Of a DNA stretch of 43,816 nucleotides, positions 34,061 to 43,071 are shown piece by piece. Numbering within the stretch: position 1 is the stretch's first letter; the number at the start of each line of letters is the position of its first letter. Source of the stretch: Onstottus_A sp036505875 (GTDB lineage: Bacteria; Acidobacteriota; Blastocatellia; UBA7656); the NCBI GenBank assembly GCA_036505875.1, contig DASXSR010000199.1, forward strand, positions 1 to 43,816, in the 5' to 3' direction. The notes beneath the pieces were generated by a model. That model was not told the DNA's origin and did not search any database. It worked only from the letters and a program-made list of their open reading frames with translations. Position numbers and translations under genes: made by a program.

Positions 34061-35224
34061 GTGCTTCATTTCTTAAGACCATTCATCTTAGTTCTCTTCT
34101 CTTCTCTGCTGCTCGCTTCGTGCAAGAGTGCGGCCGACAAATCCAGCCTCGACGTCGCCGCCAAAGTCGGCTCAACGGAAATCACTTTGAAGCGGATCGA
34201 CAGCGCCATCAAACAGCAACTCGATGCGAGCGGAGGCAGCGCGTCGATGACACCGGCGGAGTTGGTCGCCGCCAGACTCAGCGTTCTTGATAACCTCATT
34301 CAAGAAGAGGCGCTGTTCCAAAAAGCGCAGAAGGAAAACCTGGTGCCGGATGACGACAAAGTCAAACAGGAAATTCAAAAGCGTAAACAAGACGCCAATC
34401 TGACCGAGGAACAGTATCAGAACCAGATCAAGCAAGCCGGCCTCACCGAGGATGAATTTCGCGAAAAGATCCGCCGCGAACTTGCGATAAACGCGTTGAG
34501 GGAGCGCGAGCGTGCTCGGGTGAACGCGCCCAGTGACGCCGAGATCGAGAAATACTACAACGATCATAAGTCTGAATTCGTGGCCGAGCGCGGCGCGGAC
34601 ATTTCCGTGATCGCCGTCTCGCCAGCCAACAACGGCGGCGAGGCCGGCGCCGAACAGAAGATCCGCGGCGTCTATGGGCAGCTCAAGAGCGGGTCGGACT
34701 TTGCCACTGTGGCCTCTCAAAAATCCGAAGAGCAGCAATCAGCGCTTCGAGGCGGCAGACTCGGCTTCGCGACCGAGGCGGGTTTGAAGCAGTCGTTCGC
34801 CGGGATACCCGACATCGCAGCGCGATTGATGACGCTGACCGAAGGGCAGTATACCGAGCCGATCAAAGACAGCACCGGCAACTGGTATATCTTTAAGTTG
34901 AACCTCAAGCGCGAACGCCCTCAAAATCTGACGCTGAACGACGTGAGGTCGGACATCATCAACAACATCACCCAGCAACGACAGCAAGTTTTGTTGAACG
35001 CCCTCGTGATGGTCACTCTTGCAGAAACGAGTATCAAGAATTACCTCGCTGAGCGAATAGTTCAGAGCCCCCAAACGATCGTCGAGATGAGACCATCGCA
35101 GTTGTTGCAAGAAGCCGCCCAGCAGCAACCGCAGCAGCGCATTGAAAATGAGAACCAATCGCGCCCGGCCACTTCGACCGGTGCAAACAAGGCCGCGGCA
35201 CCTTCGAATAGTAATAAGAAGTAG
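34061..35224 (+). CDS. SurA/PrsA-like peptidyl-prolyl isomerase lipoprotein
   Basis: 387 residues from a GTG at 34061, which has AAGGAG seven bases upstream. It gives a lipoprotein signal (LHFLRPFILVLFSSLLLASC, cysteine at residue 20). ATGs at 33986 and 33992 would add a charged leader in front of the signal and are less likely. Residues about 35-150 form a SurA-type helical chaperone part (AARLSVLDNLIQEEALFQKA). Residues about 180-280 form a parvulin domain (AERGADISVIAVSP, SDFATVASQKSEE, RGGRLGFAT, and TEGQYTEPIKDSTGNWYIFK). A glutamine-rich tail follows. It would help proteins fold after export. Confidence 0.9.
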   Translation: MLHFLRPFILVLFSSLLLASCKSAADKSSLDVAAKVGSTEITLKRIDSAIKQQLDASGGSASMTPAELVAARLSVLDNLIQEEALFQKAQKENLVPDDDKVKQEIQKRKQDANLTEEQYQNQIKQAGLTEDEFREKIRRELAINALRERERARVNAPSDAEIEKYYNDHKSEFVAERGADISVIAVSPANNGGEAGAEQKIRGVYGQLKSGSDFATVASQKSEEQQSALRGGRLGFATEAGLKQSFAGIPDIAARLMTLTEGQYTEPIKDSTGNWYIFKLNLKRERPQNLTLNDVRSDIINNITQQRQQVLLNALVMVTLAETSIKNYLAERIVQSPQTIVEMRPSQLLQEAAQQQPQQRIENENQSRPATSTGANKAAAPSNSNKK

Positions 35225-35409
35225 CTGGGCGGACTAGTTTTGCTCGTCATTCGCAGCCACTGGGAAATGACAGCCCTGAAAGCTTCAGACATTTGAAGCC
35301 GACAAGTAATTGAAGACGTTGGACATCTTGACAGGTTGGACTCTTGCTCGTCCAGGTCCTTTGTGTTAACTTGAAGTCACCCTAAACTTTACCAGGGGAG
35401 TGAAGCGCA

Positions 35410-35751
35410 ATGGAAAAACCACCTCAACAACAAAACACAATACAAGACAACTTCCTGAACAGCGCCCGAAAGGATCGCAGCAGCGTCACAATCTACCTCA
35501 TGAGTGGGGTGAAGCTTACGGGGAGGATCAAGAGTTTCGACAAGTACTCGGTGATTCTTGAAGCGGGATCGCAGGAGCAACTGATCTTCAAACACGCGAT
35601 CTCGACGGTTTCGCTGCCGCGGGCAGGCAGTCGTGAGTATCATTACACACGGCCATCAGCGCCGCCAGACCGTGAGCGCGAACAGCATACGGCTGAGCAT
35701 CAGCCCGCCGCGCCTCAGGCGAATACGGCGACGGCTCAGGAGAAATCTTGA
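35410..35751 (+). CDS. hfq: RNA chaperone Hfq
   Basis: 113 residues. The Sm1 motif is IYLMSGVKLTGRIKSFDKYSVIL and is split here as IYLMSGVKLTGRIKSFDKY and SVILEAG. The Sm2 motif is IFKHAISTV (usually YKHAIST). It forms a hexamer that pairs small RNAs with mRNAs. The tail after residue 78 is long, polar and probably disordered. GGGGAG precedes the ATG by eleven bases. It follows the SurA-like gene by 185 bases and is closed by a strong hairpin. Confidence 0.95.
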   Translation: MEKPPQQQNTIQDNFLNSARKDRSSVTIYLMSGVKLTGRIKSFDKYSVILEAGSQEQLIFKHAISTVSLPRAGSREYHYTRPSAPPDREREQHTAEHQPAAPQANTATAQEKS

Positions 35752-35786
35752 GGTTCTTGGCCAGTGAGCGACAATCTCTCGAACGT

Positions 35787-35812
35787 CTCGGGCTGCCTTT
35801 GGGCAGCCCGAG
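35787..35812 (+). terminator. hairpin terminator after hfq
   Basis: CTCGGGCTGCC (35787-35797) pairs perfectly with GGCAGCCCGAG (35802-35812) around a four-base loop. The following tract is only TAGTTTCT, so the T run is weak, but the 11-base GC-rich stem is strong. Confidence 0.65.
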
Positions 35813-35822
35813 TAGTTTCTGC

Positions 35823-35869
35823 GTTCAGACTTCAAGCCTGGACTTGAGGCAAGTCTGAAGCTGAACTCT
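35823..35869 (+). repeat. GTTCAGA/AGTCTGAAG repeat, copy before tmk
   Basis: GTTCAGACTTCAAGCCTGGA at 35823, CTTG, then AGTCTGAAG (35852-35860) and CTGAACTC. The order matches the copy at 30932-31007. Both lie between a terminator hairpin and the next start codon. Confidence 0.7.
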
Positions 35870-35883
35870 AAAACTTGATCCTT

Positions 35884-36531
35884 ATGCGCGGATTGTTCAT
35901 AACCTTTGAAGGCGTAGACGGCTGCGGCAAAAGCACGCAGATTGATTTGCTCGCCGAGGAGCTCCGGCGGCGCGGGCTTGACGTTGTTGTCACCCGCGAA
36001 CCTGGCGGTACCGTAATTGGCGAAGCTGTGCGAGACGTGCTGGTCTCAGATGCGAGCGTCAACATTGCGCCCAAAGCCGAGCTGTTACTCATAGTCGGTG
36101 CGCGTGCCCAGCATGTTGCAGAGCTTATAAAGCCGGCGCTTGAGGCGGGGCAGGTCGTGCTTTCGGATCGGTATACGGATTCGACCGTTGCTTTTCAAGG
36201 GCACGGGCGTGGGCTCGATCTGGAGATGATTGATCGGTTGAATAGCTTCGCCACAGGAGGATTGCAGCCCGACGTCACCATCGTGTTTGATATCGATCCG
36301 TCAGTCGCTCGCGCGCGATTGCGCGCGCGACCGGTTGGAGGATTGCTGGGCGCATTCGACGACGAGCAGGCTGATTTTCACGTGCGCGTTCGCCAGGCCT
36401 ATTTGACACTGGCAGAGCGGGAGCCTTCACGTGTGCGAGTTGCGGATGCATCGGGAGCGGCCAGCGATACTCACGCGGCAGTAATGGCGCTCGTGCTGCC
36501 GATGCTGAACGCGAAGTCCGATGGACTTTAA
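35884..36531 (+). CDS. tmk: thymidylate kinase
   Basis: 215 residues from the ATG at 35884; a TTG nine bases earlier is in frame but gives an atypical start. It converts dTMP to dTDP for DNA synthesis. The P-loop is FEGVDGCGKST (residues 8-18), the DRY motif lies in LSDRYTDSTVAFQGHGRGL, and VFDIDPSVARARLRAR leads into the lid. No strong ribosome site is visible. The RDD-family gene follows after 72 bases. Confidence 0.95.
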   Translation: MRGLFITFEGVDGCGKSTQIDLLAEELRRRGLDVVVTREPGGTVIGEAVRDVLVSDASVNIAPKAELLLIVGARAQHVAELIKPALEAGQVVLSDRYTDSTVAFQGHGRGLDLEMIDRLNSFATGGLQPDVTIVFDIDPSVARARLRARPVGGLLGAFDDEQADFHVRVRQAYLTLAEREPSRVRVADASGAASDTHAAVMALVLPMLNAKSDGL

Positions 36532-36603
36532 TTTGTCGCCTGTTTCCGGCGCACACTCTCGAGCAACGGACAAACTAGAGTTTATCGGACACCTGCAACA
36601 ATC

Positions 36604-37395
36604 ATGCTTGACGACGAACTTGTAATCGAAACTCCCGAGCGCGTTGAGCTCCACTATGTGCTCGCCAACGTGGGCAATCGCTTCCTTGCCGCGGCCATCG
36701 ATCATCTTATTCAAGTCGTTGCGATTGTCGTAATCATCGTTGCCGCTGGAGCGCTCAGCGAATGGCAGTTGTTCAACTCAATGAATACGTGGACTGCTGC
36801 CCTGCTTGTGCTGGCGGTGTTCGCGATTTACTGGGGCTACTTCGTGGCATTCGAGACGATTTGGAGTGGTCAGACGCCGGGCAAGCGAATAATGCGACTG
36901 AGAGTGGTGCGCGAGGACGGCCGGCCAGTGAGATTCTTCGAGGTGTTCGTCAGAAACCTGCTTCGTCTCGTGATAGACTTCCAACCGTTTCCGTCCTACG
37001 CTATCGGTGTAGTCTCGATAATCTTCAGCGCAAGATCGAAACGAGTAGGCGATTTCGTAGCGGGCACGGTCGTTGTGAAAGAGCGCGCAACTGAAGCGCC
37101 CTCGCTTGAAGAAATCATCAAGGTCTCTGAACTGGAGCAGCAACGGATGGAACGCGCGGCGCCCGCGCCTTTCGTCGCCGACACGCGCAAGCTGACAGAT
37201 CGAGAGCTCCGTGCGATCGAGAGCTTTTTGAAGCGACGGTTCGAGTTGACCGAACCGAGCCGAACCGGGCTCGCGATGCGCATCGCCCAGCCTATCTCCA
37301 CAAAGCTCGGCATTCCCTCTGACGGATTATCTCCCGAGGCCATCCTGGAAGAAGTCGAGCGCCAGCACCGCGCCCAGTCGCGCTACTTCGATTGA
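36604..37395 (+). CDS. RDD-family membrane protein
   Basis: 263 residues. It begins with a conserved ELHYVLANVGNRFLAAAIDH segment. Two or three membrane helices lie at about 35-52, 62-85 and 130-150, followed by the RDD signature with GQTPGKRIMRLRVVREDGRPV. The C-terminal part, about 175-263, is charged and helical (TDRELRAIESFLKRRFELTEPSR). RDD proteins are thought to work in ion or small-molecule transport, but the substrate is unknown. In other genomes they often lie with a SpoIIM-like gene; none is here. Confidence 0.85.
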   Translation: MLDDELVIETPERVELHYVLANVGNRFLAAAIDHLIQVVAIVVIIVAAGALSEWQLFNSMNTWTAALLVLAVFAIYWGYFVAFETIWSGQTPGKRIMRLRVVREDGRPVRFFEVFVRNLLRLVIDFQPFPSYAIGVVSIIFSARSKRVGDFVAGTVVVKERATEAPSLEEIIKVSELEQQRMERAAPAPFVADTRKLTDRELRAIESFLKRRFELTEPSRTGLAMRIAQPISTKLGIPSDGLSPEAILEEVERQHRAQSRYFD

Positions 37396-37538
37396 ACCCG
37401 CGCCCCAATCCGGCGACCTGTGTTAAGTTCGGTTGTCCTGTCATCTCGGCTTGAAAGAGTTACGGCCTCGTGTTACCTTCACTTCGGTCCGTCAGTTAAC
37501 CTTTTGAAATCATCTTTCCTGTTTTGACCGGAGGACTA

Positions 37539-40283
37539 ATGCGCAACCGAATCTCGCTCCCCGGGATTATCATTTTCGCGTTCGTTGTCGCGGCGCTACC
37601 GATTCAAGCGACGCAAACCGCGACCGGCTCGCTCAGCGGCACGATCAAAGACCCCGCCGGCGCAGTAATCGTTGGCGCCCAAGTCTCGATTCGAAACGAC
37701 TCGACCGGCGAAACGAAACCCGCGTCAACCGGCGACGACGGCAAGTTCAAGTTTGATAGACTCGCGCCCGGCGCATATACGGTCAGCGTTTCACAGACTG
37801 GATTCAAGCCGGCTGAGCGTAACGTGGTCATCGAGCATGGCCGTACGGCCGCGATCGAAATCCGGCTCGAAGTTGCGGCCCCGCGCGAGAGGTTGGAAGT
37901 CGGCGCGAAGGGTACGGTCGCCCCAAACTCTGAACCAACTTATCGCCAACTCCGTGACGGCGAATCGTTTGAGACTTACACGGTAAACAACGTCGCGCTC
38001 AAACGCGATGTAGGAACGATCACGCTTGTCAGCGGGCGCGTTAGTTTTCTCTCACCCGTTATGGGCCGAGTTGTCAAAGCCGTGTTCGTTGGCGAAGGCC
38101 AGTTCACGCTGGCGCCCGCGATCAGGCTGGAGCGCGATTATCTGCGCCTCATTACCGACAGGGAGACGGTTGACGAAGCGTTTGAAAAGGCGGTCTTCTG
38201 CTTCACGGACGAAACGTTTCAGGAGATCAAGCGTCAGGCCCAATCAGGCGGCGATGAGTCTCGCGCGCGCGGCGTGCTGAGCGATTTTCAGAAGCGAGTC
38301 CGATACCGGACTGAGCGCCCGCGTAGCTTGCTCGAGTATCTTCTCGCCTACGAAGGCGAGAATCTGGATGCAGAGATTCTGGCCGGCCTGTATAACTCGA
38401 AGCGTCCAGGGTTCTTCAGCGCGTATGTTTTCGGTCGCAAGTACGGCGACTTGCGCTACCACGTCAGGCCGCGCGGTGCGTTGCCGCAGCTTTTGGCGCC
38501 CGAGGAAGTCGCGCTCATCAACGTCGATCCGGCCGGCGAGAAGGAAGGGATTTGGTACCTCGCGCATCTCTCAGACGAATACAAAAACCACACAGCCAGC
38601 TCCGACGAGGACAAGCGAGTCATAGACGCCGAGCACTATCGCATCGAGACGGCGATCGACGGCGGCGAGAAGCTGACCGCGGTCGCCGAGCTGACGTTCA
38701 CCGCGCTCGGCGACGGCGATCGCGTGCTCGGTTTCGGACTTCTGCCCAACTTGCGCGTAACACGTGTTACCGTGGGCGAACGCGAGATCAACTTTATTCA
38801 GGAACCAAAGAAAGAGGACGGCTCGTTCTACGTCGTCTGGCCTGAGCCGCTGGCCAAGGGCAAGCAGTACAAACTGAGCATCGAGTATCAAGGCAACAAG
38901 GTGATCGAAGACGCGGGTGGCGGGAATTTCGCTGTCGGGGCGCGAACAAGCTGGTATCCAAGCGTAAACGCTTTCAACGATCGCGCGACGTTCGACCTTA
39001 CGTTCAAGGTGCCAAGCAAGTATACGGTGGTCGGAGTTGGCAAGCTGGTGAAGGAGTGGCGTGAAGGAGACTTCGCTGCTTCGCAGTGGGTGTCCGAGGT
39101 CCCGCTTGCCGTTGCGGGATTCAACTATGGCTTGTTCAAGAAAAAGGAGATCGCCGACGCGGACACGAAGTATCAGATTGAAGGCTACGCAACCAGCGAC
39201 CTTCCCGACTACATGCGCCAGGCAGGCGACGTAATCGGAGGGATGACGCCTTCGCGTTTGAACGAAAATGCGATGGTTGACGCGCAGAACTCGATGAGAG
39301 TCTTTACGCGCTGGTTCGGTGAGGCGCCTTACGGACGGATTGCGATAACCCAGCAGCCGCAATTCAACTTTGGTCAATCGTGGCCGACGTTGGTCTACCT
39401 CCCTATCAGCGCATACCTTGATTCGACCCAACGCTGGATGTTGATGGGCCGCATCTCATCGCGTTTGACTGAGTTCATTCAGGAGGTGACGCCTCACGAG
39501 GTCTCGCACCAGTGGTGGGGTCACATCGTCGGCTGGGCGTCGTTTCACGATCAGTGGCTGTCGGAAGGATTCGCGGATTTTTCTGCCGGCCTATTCCTTC
39601 AAGCCACCGAGAAGAGTCCCGACAAGTACCTCAAGTATTGGGAACACCAGAAGCAGGCGATACTCGATAAGAACCAGTGGGGCAACCGCGCAAACGACGC
39701 CGGCCCGATTTGGATGGGTCTTCGGCTGAATACATTCAAGACTGCCGGCGCTTACAGCAGGCTTGTGTACCCGAAGGGCGGATATATCCTTCACATGCTT
39801 CGAACGATGATGTACAACCAAAAGACCGGCGATCAACAGTTCATCGATATGATGCACGACTTCGTGAAGTCACACTTCAACCAGAACGCATCCACCGAGA
39901 GTTTCAAGCGCATGGTCGAAAAGCATATGACGCCGGGAATGGACCTCGACGATAACAAGAAAATGGATTGGTTTTTCAACGAGTGGGTTTATGGAACCGA
40001 GGTTCCGCGATACCGGCTCGAGTACTCGCTCACTCCGGAAAGCGACGGGAAGGTGCTGCTGAAGCTCACGGTTTCTCAAAGCGGCGTCTCGGAAAACTTC
40101 AAGATGTTGGTTCCGATCTACATGGACTTTGACGGCAAGTGGGTTCGACTCGGGCTTGCCAGCATCGCCGGGAACACAACGACTCACGAGCTAAAGGTCA
40201 GGCTGCCGCAAAAGCCAAAGCGCGTTGTGCTTAACGCATTTCACGACGTTCTGGCAGTTGAAAGCGTGAGCGTGCAGAAGTGA
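37539..40283 (+). CDS. exported M1-like zinc metallopeptidase with a carboxypeptidase regulatory-like domain
   Basis: 914 residues from the ATG at 37539 (GGAGG four bases upstream). A signal peptide (1-27) is followed by a carboxypeptidase-regulatory-like domain (about 30-115: TGSLSGTIKDPAGAVIVGA, DGKFKFDRLAPGAYTVSV). A middle region (120-400) has no clear match. The C-terminal gluzincin domain has HEVSHQWWG (H653, E654, H657) and E676 in LSEGFADF exactly 18 residues after the second histidine, completing the M1 zinc site. The GxMEN substrate motif of M1 aminopeptidases is not seen; FNFGQSWPT lies in that place. It may have a different specificity. It ends three bases before the convergent lactate permease. 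Confidence 0.88.
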   Translation: MRNRISLPGIIIFAFVVAALPIQATQTATGSLSGTIKDPAGAVIVGAQVSIRNDSTGETKPASTGDDGKFKFDRLAPGAYTVSVSQTGFKPAERNVVIEHGRTAAIEIRLEVAAPRERLEVGAKGTVAPNSEPTYRQLRDGESFETYTVNNVALKRDVGTITLVSGRVSFLSPVMGRVVKAVFVGEGQFTLAPAIRLERDYLRLITDRETVDEAFEKAVFCFTDETFQEIKRQAQSGGDESRARGVLSDFQKRVRYRTERPRSLLEYLLAYEGENLDAEILAGLYNSKRPGFFSAYVFGRKYGDLRYHVRPRGALPQLLAPEEVALINVDPAGEKEGIWYLAHLSDEYKNHTASSDEDKRVIDAEHYRIETAIDGGEKLTAVAELTFTALGDGDRVLGFGLLPNLRVTRVTVGEREINFIQEPKKEDGSFYVVWPEPLAKGKQYKLSIEYQGNKVIEDAGGGNFAVGARTSWYPSVNAFNDRATFDLTFKVPSKYTVVGVGKLVKEWREGDFAASQWVSEVPLAVAGFNYGLFKKKEIADADTKYQIEGYATSDLPDYMRQAGDVIGGMTPSRLNENAMVDAQNSMRVFTRWFGEAPYGRIAITQQPQFNFGQSWPTLVYLPISAYLDSTQRWMLMGRISSRLTEFIQEVTPHEVSHQWWGHIVGWASFHDQWLSEGFADFSAGLFLQATEKSPDKYLKYWEHQKQAILDKNQWGNRANDAGPIWMGLRLNTFKTAGAYSRLVYPKGGYILHMLRTMMYNQKTGDQQFIDMMHDFVKSHFNQNASTESFKRMVEKHMTPGMDLDDNKKMDWFFNEWVYGTEVPRYRLEYSLTPESDGKVLLKLTVSQSGVSENFKMLVPIYMDFDGKWVRLGLASIAGNTTTHELKVRLPQKPKRVVLNAFHDVLAVESVSVQK

Positions 40284-40286
40284 GAG

Positions 40287-41981
40287 TCACCGCGGTACCG
40301 CGCCCGAGAACAAATAGGCGTATGCCATCACTATCACGCCGACTATTGAGGCAAGAGCAATGGAATGCCATAACACGAACCTGAAGATCAAACCTTCGTT
40401 GCCGACTTGATTCGTAGCCGCCGTCGCAACCACAATAGATTGCGCGTCGACCATCTTGCCCATTACACCGCCCGCGCTGTTGGCCGCGCACATCAGGATC
40501 GGACTCAGATTCAACTGCTCGGCGGTGATTCGTTGCAAGCTGCCGAAGAGCGCGTTTGAAGAAGTGTCGCTGCCGGTCAAGGCTACGCCTAGCCATCCGA
40601 GAAACGTCCCGAAGAACGGGAAGAGCCATCCCGTGCGGGTGAACGCAAGACCCAACACCGCATCCATGCCTGAGTATCGCGTCACAAACCCAAGTCCAAG
40701 CATAAATGAGATCGCCAACACCGCGAATCTCATGCGCCGGAGCGTTCGCCAGAAGATTCTCACAAGCTCGACTGGCGTTACTCCCAACAAGAATCCGGCG
40801 AAGATCGCAGCAATGAAACAGGCAGTTCCCGTTGCCGAGAACCAGTTGAAGTCAAACTTAGCCCTTTCAGGTTCAGGTTTTGAAACCACAGGCGCTGCGC
40901 GAGTCACAGCCAGGTGCAAGACGGGTACGTCCCATCCGCCACGCTCAAAGGAAGGAGTAGTCAATCGATTGATCGACGTTTTGATTGAAGGCAATCCCCA
41001 TAACAAGACGAACACAGCAAGGATGACGAACGGCATCCACGCTCGTGCGACCTGCTTGCCTGGGAGCGCAGGTGTCTCGGCTGCAGGCTTCGGGATTTCG
41101 TCAGTCGCGAAATCACGCCGGCGAGACTCGTGAGCTCCCAGGGATTCGCTCTCGAAACGCCAGATGCGCCGCGGCTGCCAAAAGCGTAGAAAGGTCACCG
41201 TCGAAATCAATGAGACTAGCCCGCCCGCGATATCCACCAGGTTGCTGTCTATGAAGTTCGACCAAACAAATTGAGTTGCGCCGAATGAGACTCCAACGAC
41301 CAAAATCGCTGGAAGCACCTCAAACGTTTCCCTCCACCCGACCATTGCTCGCACCAACCAGAACGGAACGATGATCGCCGTGATTGGGAGGATTCGGCCG
41401 ATCATTGAATTCAAGCCCGCTTCCGGCAGACCCGACACTGCCGCAAGCGTATGAACTGGAGTTCCAATCGCTCCCCAGGCAACGGGCGCGGTATTGGCGA
41501 TCAGGTTGAGCGCCGCCGCGTGAAACGGCTTGAAGCCGAGCCCGATCATAAACGCGCCTGCGATCGCCACCGGTGCGCCAAACCCCGCCGCTCCCTCGAT
41601 CACCGCGCCGAAGCAAAACGCGACAAGCAACGCTTGCAGCCGCCGATCAGGAGTGATCGCCGCTACCGATTGTTTCATTATTTCGAACTGGCCTGTGTGA
41701 ACCGATATGTCGTAGAGGAATACCGCGGCGACAACTATCCAGGCGATTTTCAACAATCCGAATCCGGCGCCATATCCGAGGCTGATGACCGAAAGCGACC
41801 AGGGCATGTGAAACACTAGACTGGCCGCCGCCAACGCCGTCGCCGCTCCTGCCATGGCCGCCCAGTGAGGCTTGACGCGAAAGACGGCGAGCAAACCTAA
41901 CAAGACGACTACCGGCAAGGCGGCCACGAGGGTCGATAGCCACCACACGCCGAAGGGATCATAAATCTGCGTCCAGCTCAT
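40287..41981 (-). CDS. lldP: L-lactate permease (LctP family)
   Basis: 564 residues from the ATG at 41981; a TTG one codon earlier is in frame. About 12-14 membrane helices are visible. Family segments include FGAVIEGAAGFGAPVAIAGA, NLIANTAPVAWGAIGTPV, GWLGVALTGSDTSSNALFG and NSAGGVMGKMVDAQSIVVA. It imports lactate, and perhaps glycolate, with protons. A hydrophilic cytoplasmic loop at about 280-315 (SRRRDFATDEIPKPAAETPA) is coded by a stretch that looks like a repeat insertion. No lactate dehydrogenase gene is adjacent. Confidence 0.93.
   Translation of the reverse strand: MSWTQIYDPFGVWWLSTLVAALPVVVLLGLLAVFRVKPHWAAMAGAATALAAASLVFHMPWSLSVISLGYGAGFGLLKIAWIVVAAVFLYDISVHTGQFEIMKQSVAAITPDRRLQALLVAFCFGAVIEGAAGFGAPVAIAGAFMIGLGFKPFHAAALNLIANTAPVAWGAIGTPVHTLAAVSGLPEAGLNSMIGRILPITAIIVPFWLVRAMVGWRETFEVLPAILVVGVSFGATQFVWSNFIDSNLVDIAGGLVSLISTVTFLRFWQPRRIWRFESESLGAHESRRRDFATDEIPKPAAETPALPGKQVARAWMPFVILAVFVLLWGLPSIKTSINRLTTPSFERGGWDVPVLHLAVTRAAPVVSKPEPERAKFDFNWFSATGTACFIAAIFAGFLLGVTPVELVRIFWRTLRRMRFAVLAISFMLGLGFVTRYSGMDAVLGLAFTRTGWLFPFFGTFLGWLGVALTGSDTSSNALFGSLQRITAEQLNLSPILMCAANSAGGVMGKMVDAQSIVVATAATNQVGNEGLIFRFVLWHSIALASIVGVIVMAYAYLFSGAVPR
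41059..41142. repeat. repeat-like inverted segment inside the lactate permease gene
   Basis: CCTGGGAGC (41059-41067) and GCTCCCAGG (41134-41142) are exact reverse complements. Within them a GAGCGCAGG unit (41064-41072) followed by TGTCTCGGCTGCAGGCTTC resembles the repeat at 28104, and GATTTCG (41094-41100) pairs with CGAAATC (41108-41114). The stretch stays in frame and codes a hydrophilic loop. Confidence 0.5.
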
Positions 41982-42350
41982 CAATGTCTCAGGGTCGCGA
42001 GATCAAACGCATGCAGTTATACCGGCTAAAGTCTCAAAGGGCAAAGGGCAGATCAAGCAGCAATGAGCGAAGCCCAAAGAGGTCACCCGCGGACCTCTGG
42101 GCGCTAGCTATGCGGTGAGCCTTGAACGAAAGAACGCTGCAGCGCTGAGACGCTGGGATCGCAGTGAACCGCAAAAGTGATGTTCGATAAAGATTATTGT
42201 AAAAGTGGTTGCTTTGGCTAGTGGGTCGTGATACATTCACCGCCGCCCTGATTCGGAGTTCGCTGACCTCTTGGGTAATCGACGGTACGGGAGCGATCCC
42301 GCTGCTGCAACAAGCTTTTACAGCAATCATATTTGTCGGCGGGGCTCAAG
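41982..42350. other. non-coding stretch between lldP and the sigma factor gene
   Basis: No gene is supported here. The main structure is a hairpin at 42072-42103: GCCC, AA bulge, AGAGGTC, a seven-base loop, GACCTCT, GGGC. It could be a terminator or part of a leader; there is no T run. A second small hairpin with a GCGA tetraloop (CGGGA/TCCCG) lies at 42288-42301. Confidence 0.45.
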
Positions 42351-42908
42351 ATGAGAACAAAGTGGGAAATCTCGCAGGACGCCTTCGACATGTTCCTCAC
42401 ATGGCTCGACGCTGATCGCGAGCAAGCGGGGACCAAGTATGAAGGCATTCGGCGGAAGCTGATCAAAATCTTCATATGCCGCGGGTGCCGGGCGGGAGAA
42501 GAGCTCGCTGACGAAACTATCAATCGAGTTATCCGCAAGGTGCCAGAAATTGCCGCTTCATACACAGGCGATCCCGCTCTGTACTTTTACGGAGTCGCGC
42601 GCAACGTTCACCGTGAATACGTGCAGAGGAGTCCTGCGACGCTACCGGAGCCAATTTCCGACCCTCCCGAGCAGAAGGAACTAGAGTACAACTGCCTGGA
42701 ACTGTGCATGCAAGTGCTCACGCCGGAGAACCAGCATTTAGTGTTGGAATACTACAAGGAAGAAGGGCAGGCGAAGATAGTTCACAGGAAGGAACTCGCT
42801 GCGCAGTTGGGAATTGCCGCCAACGCGTTGCGGATACGAATGCACCGAATCAGGGCAAGCTTGCAACTGTGCGTCAGTAGCTGTCTGAATCAGGCGCCTG
42901 TTCAATGA
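42351..42908 (+). CDS. ECF-like RNA polymerase sigma factor
   Basis: 185 residues from the ATG at 42351; a TTG at 42333 would add six. A sigma-2-like part (about 35-100) contains GEELADETINRVIRKVPEIA and LYFYGVARNVHREYV. A sigma-4-like part (about 115-180) contains LTPENQHLVLEYY and KELAAQLGIAANALRIRMHR, a helix-turn-helix with RIRASLQLCV after it. It would direct RNA polymerase to alternative promoters. The ribosome site is poor. No anti-sigma gene is visible. A C11-type peptidase gene follows after 163 bases and may be its target or partner. Confidence 0.8.
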   Translation: MRTKWEISQDAFDMFLTWLDADREQAGTKYEGIRRKLIKIFICRGCRAGEELADETINRVIRKVPEIAASYTGDPALYFYGVARNVHREYVQRSPATLPEPISDPPEQKELEYNCLELCMQVLTPENQHLVLEYYKEEGQAKIVHRKELAAQLGIAANALRIRMHRIRASLQLCVSSCLNQAPVQ

Positions 42909-43071
42909 AATGTATTGCGATCAGAACCCATTGAACTATGGAGAATCAAATCTCTCTAACGGCCTCTTCGAACTGTGGAGGGCGGTACACTCTTCGCGGA
43001 GGTGAGTTTCTTAGTTGGGCCCGCGCCATACCCCTGAGGCGTGGGAATTCTGATGATTGAGGAGAACTCCT

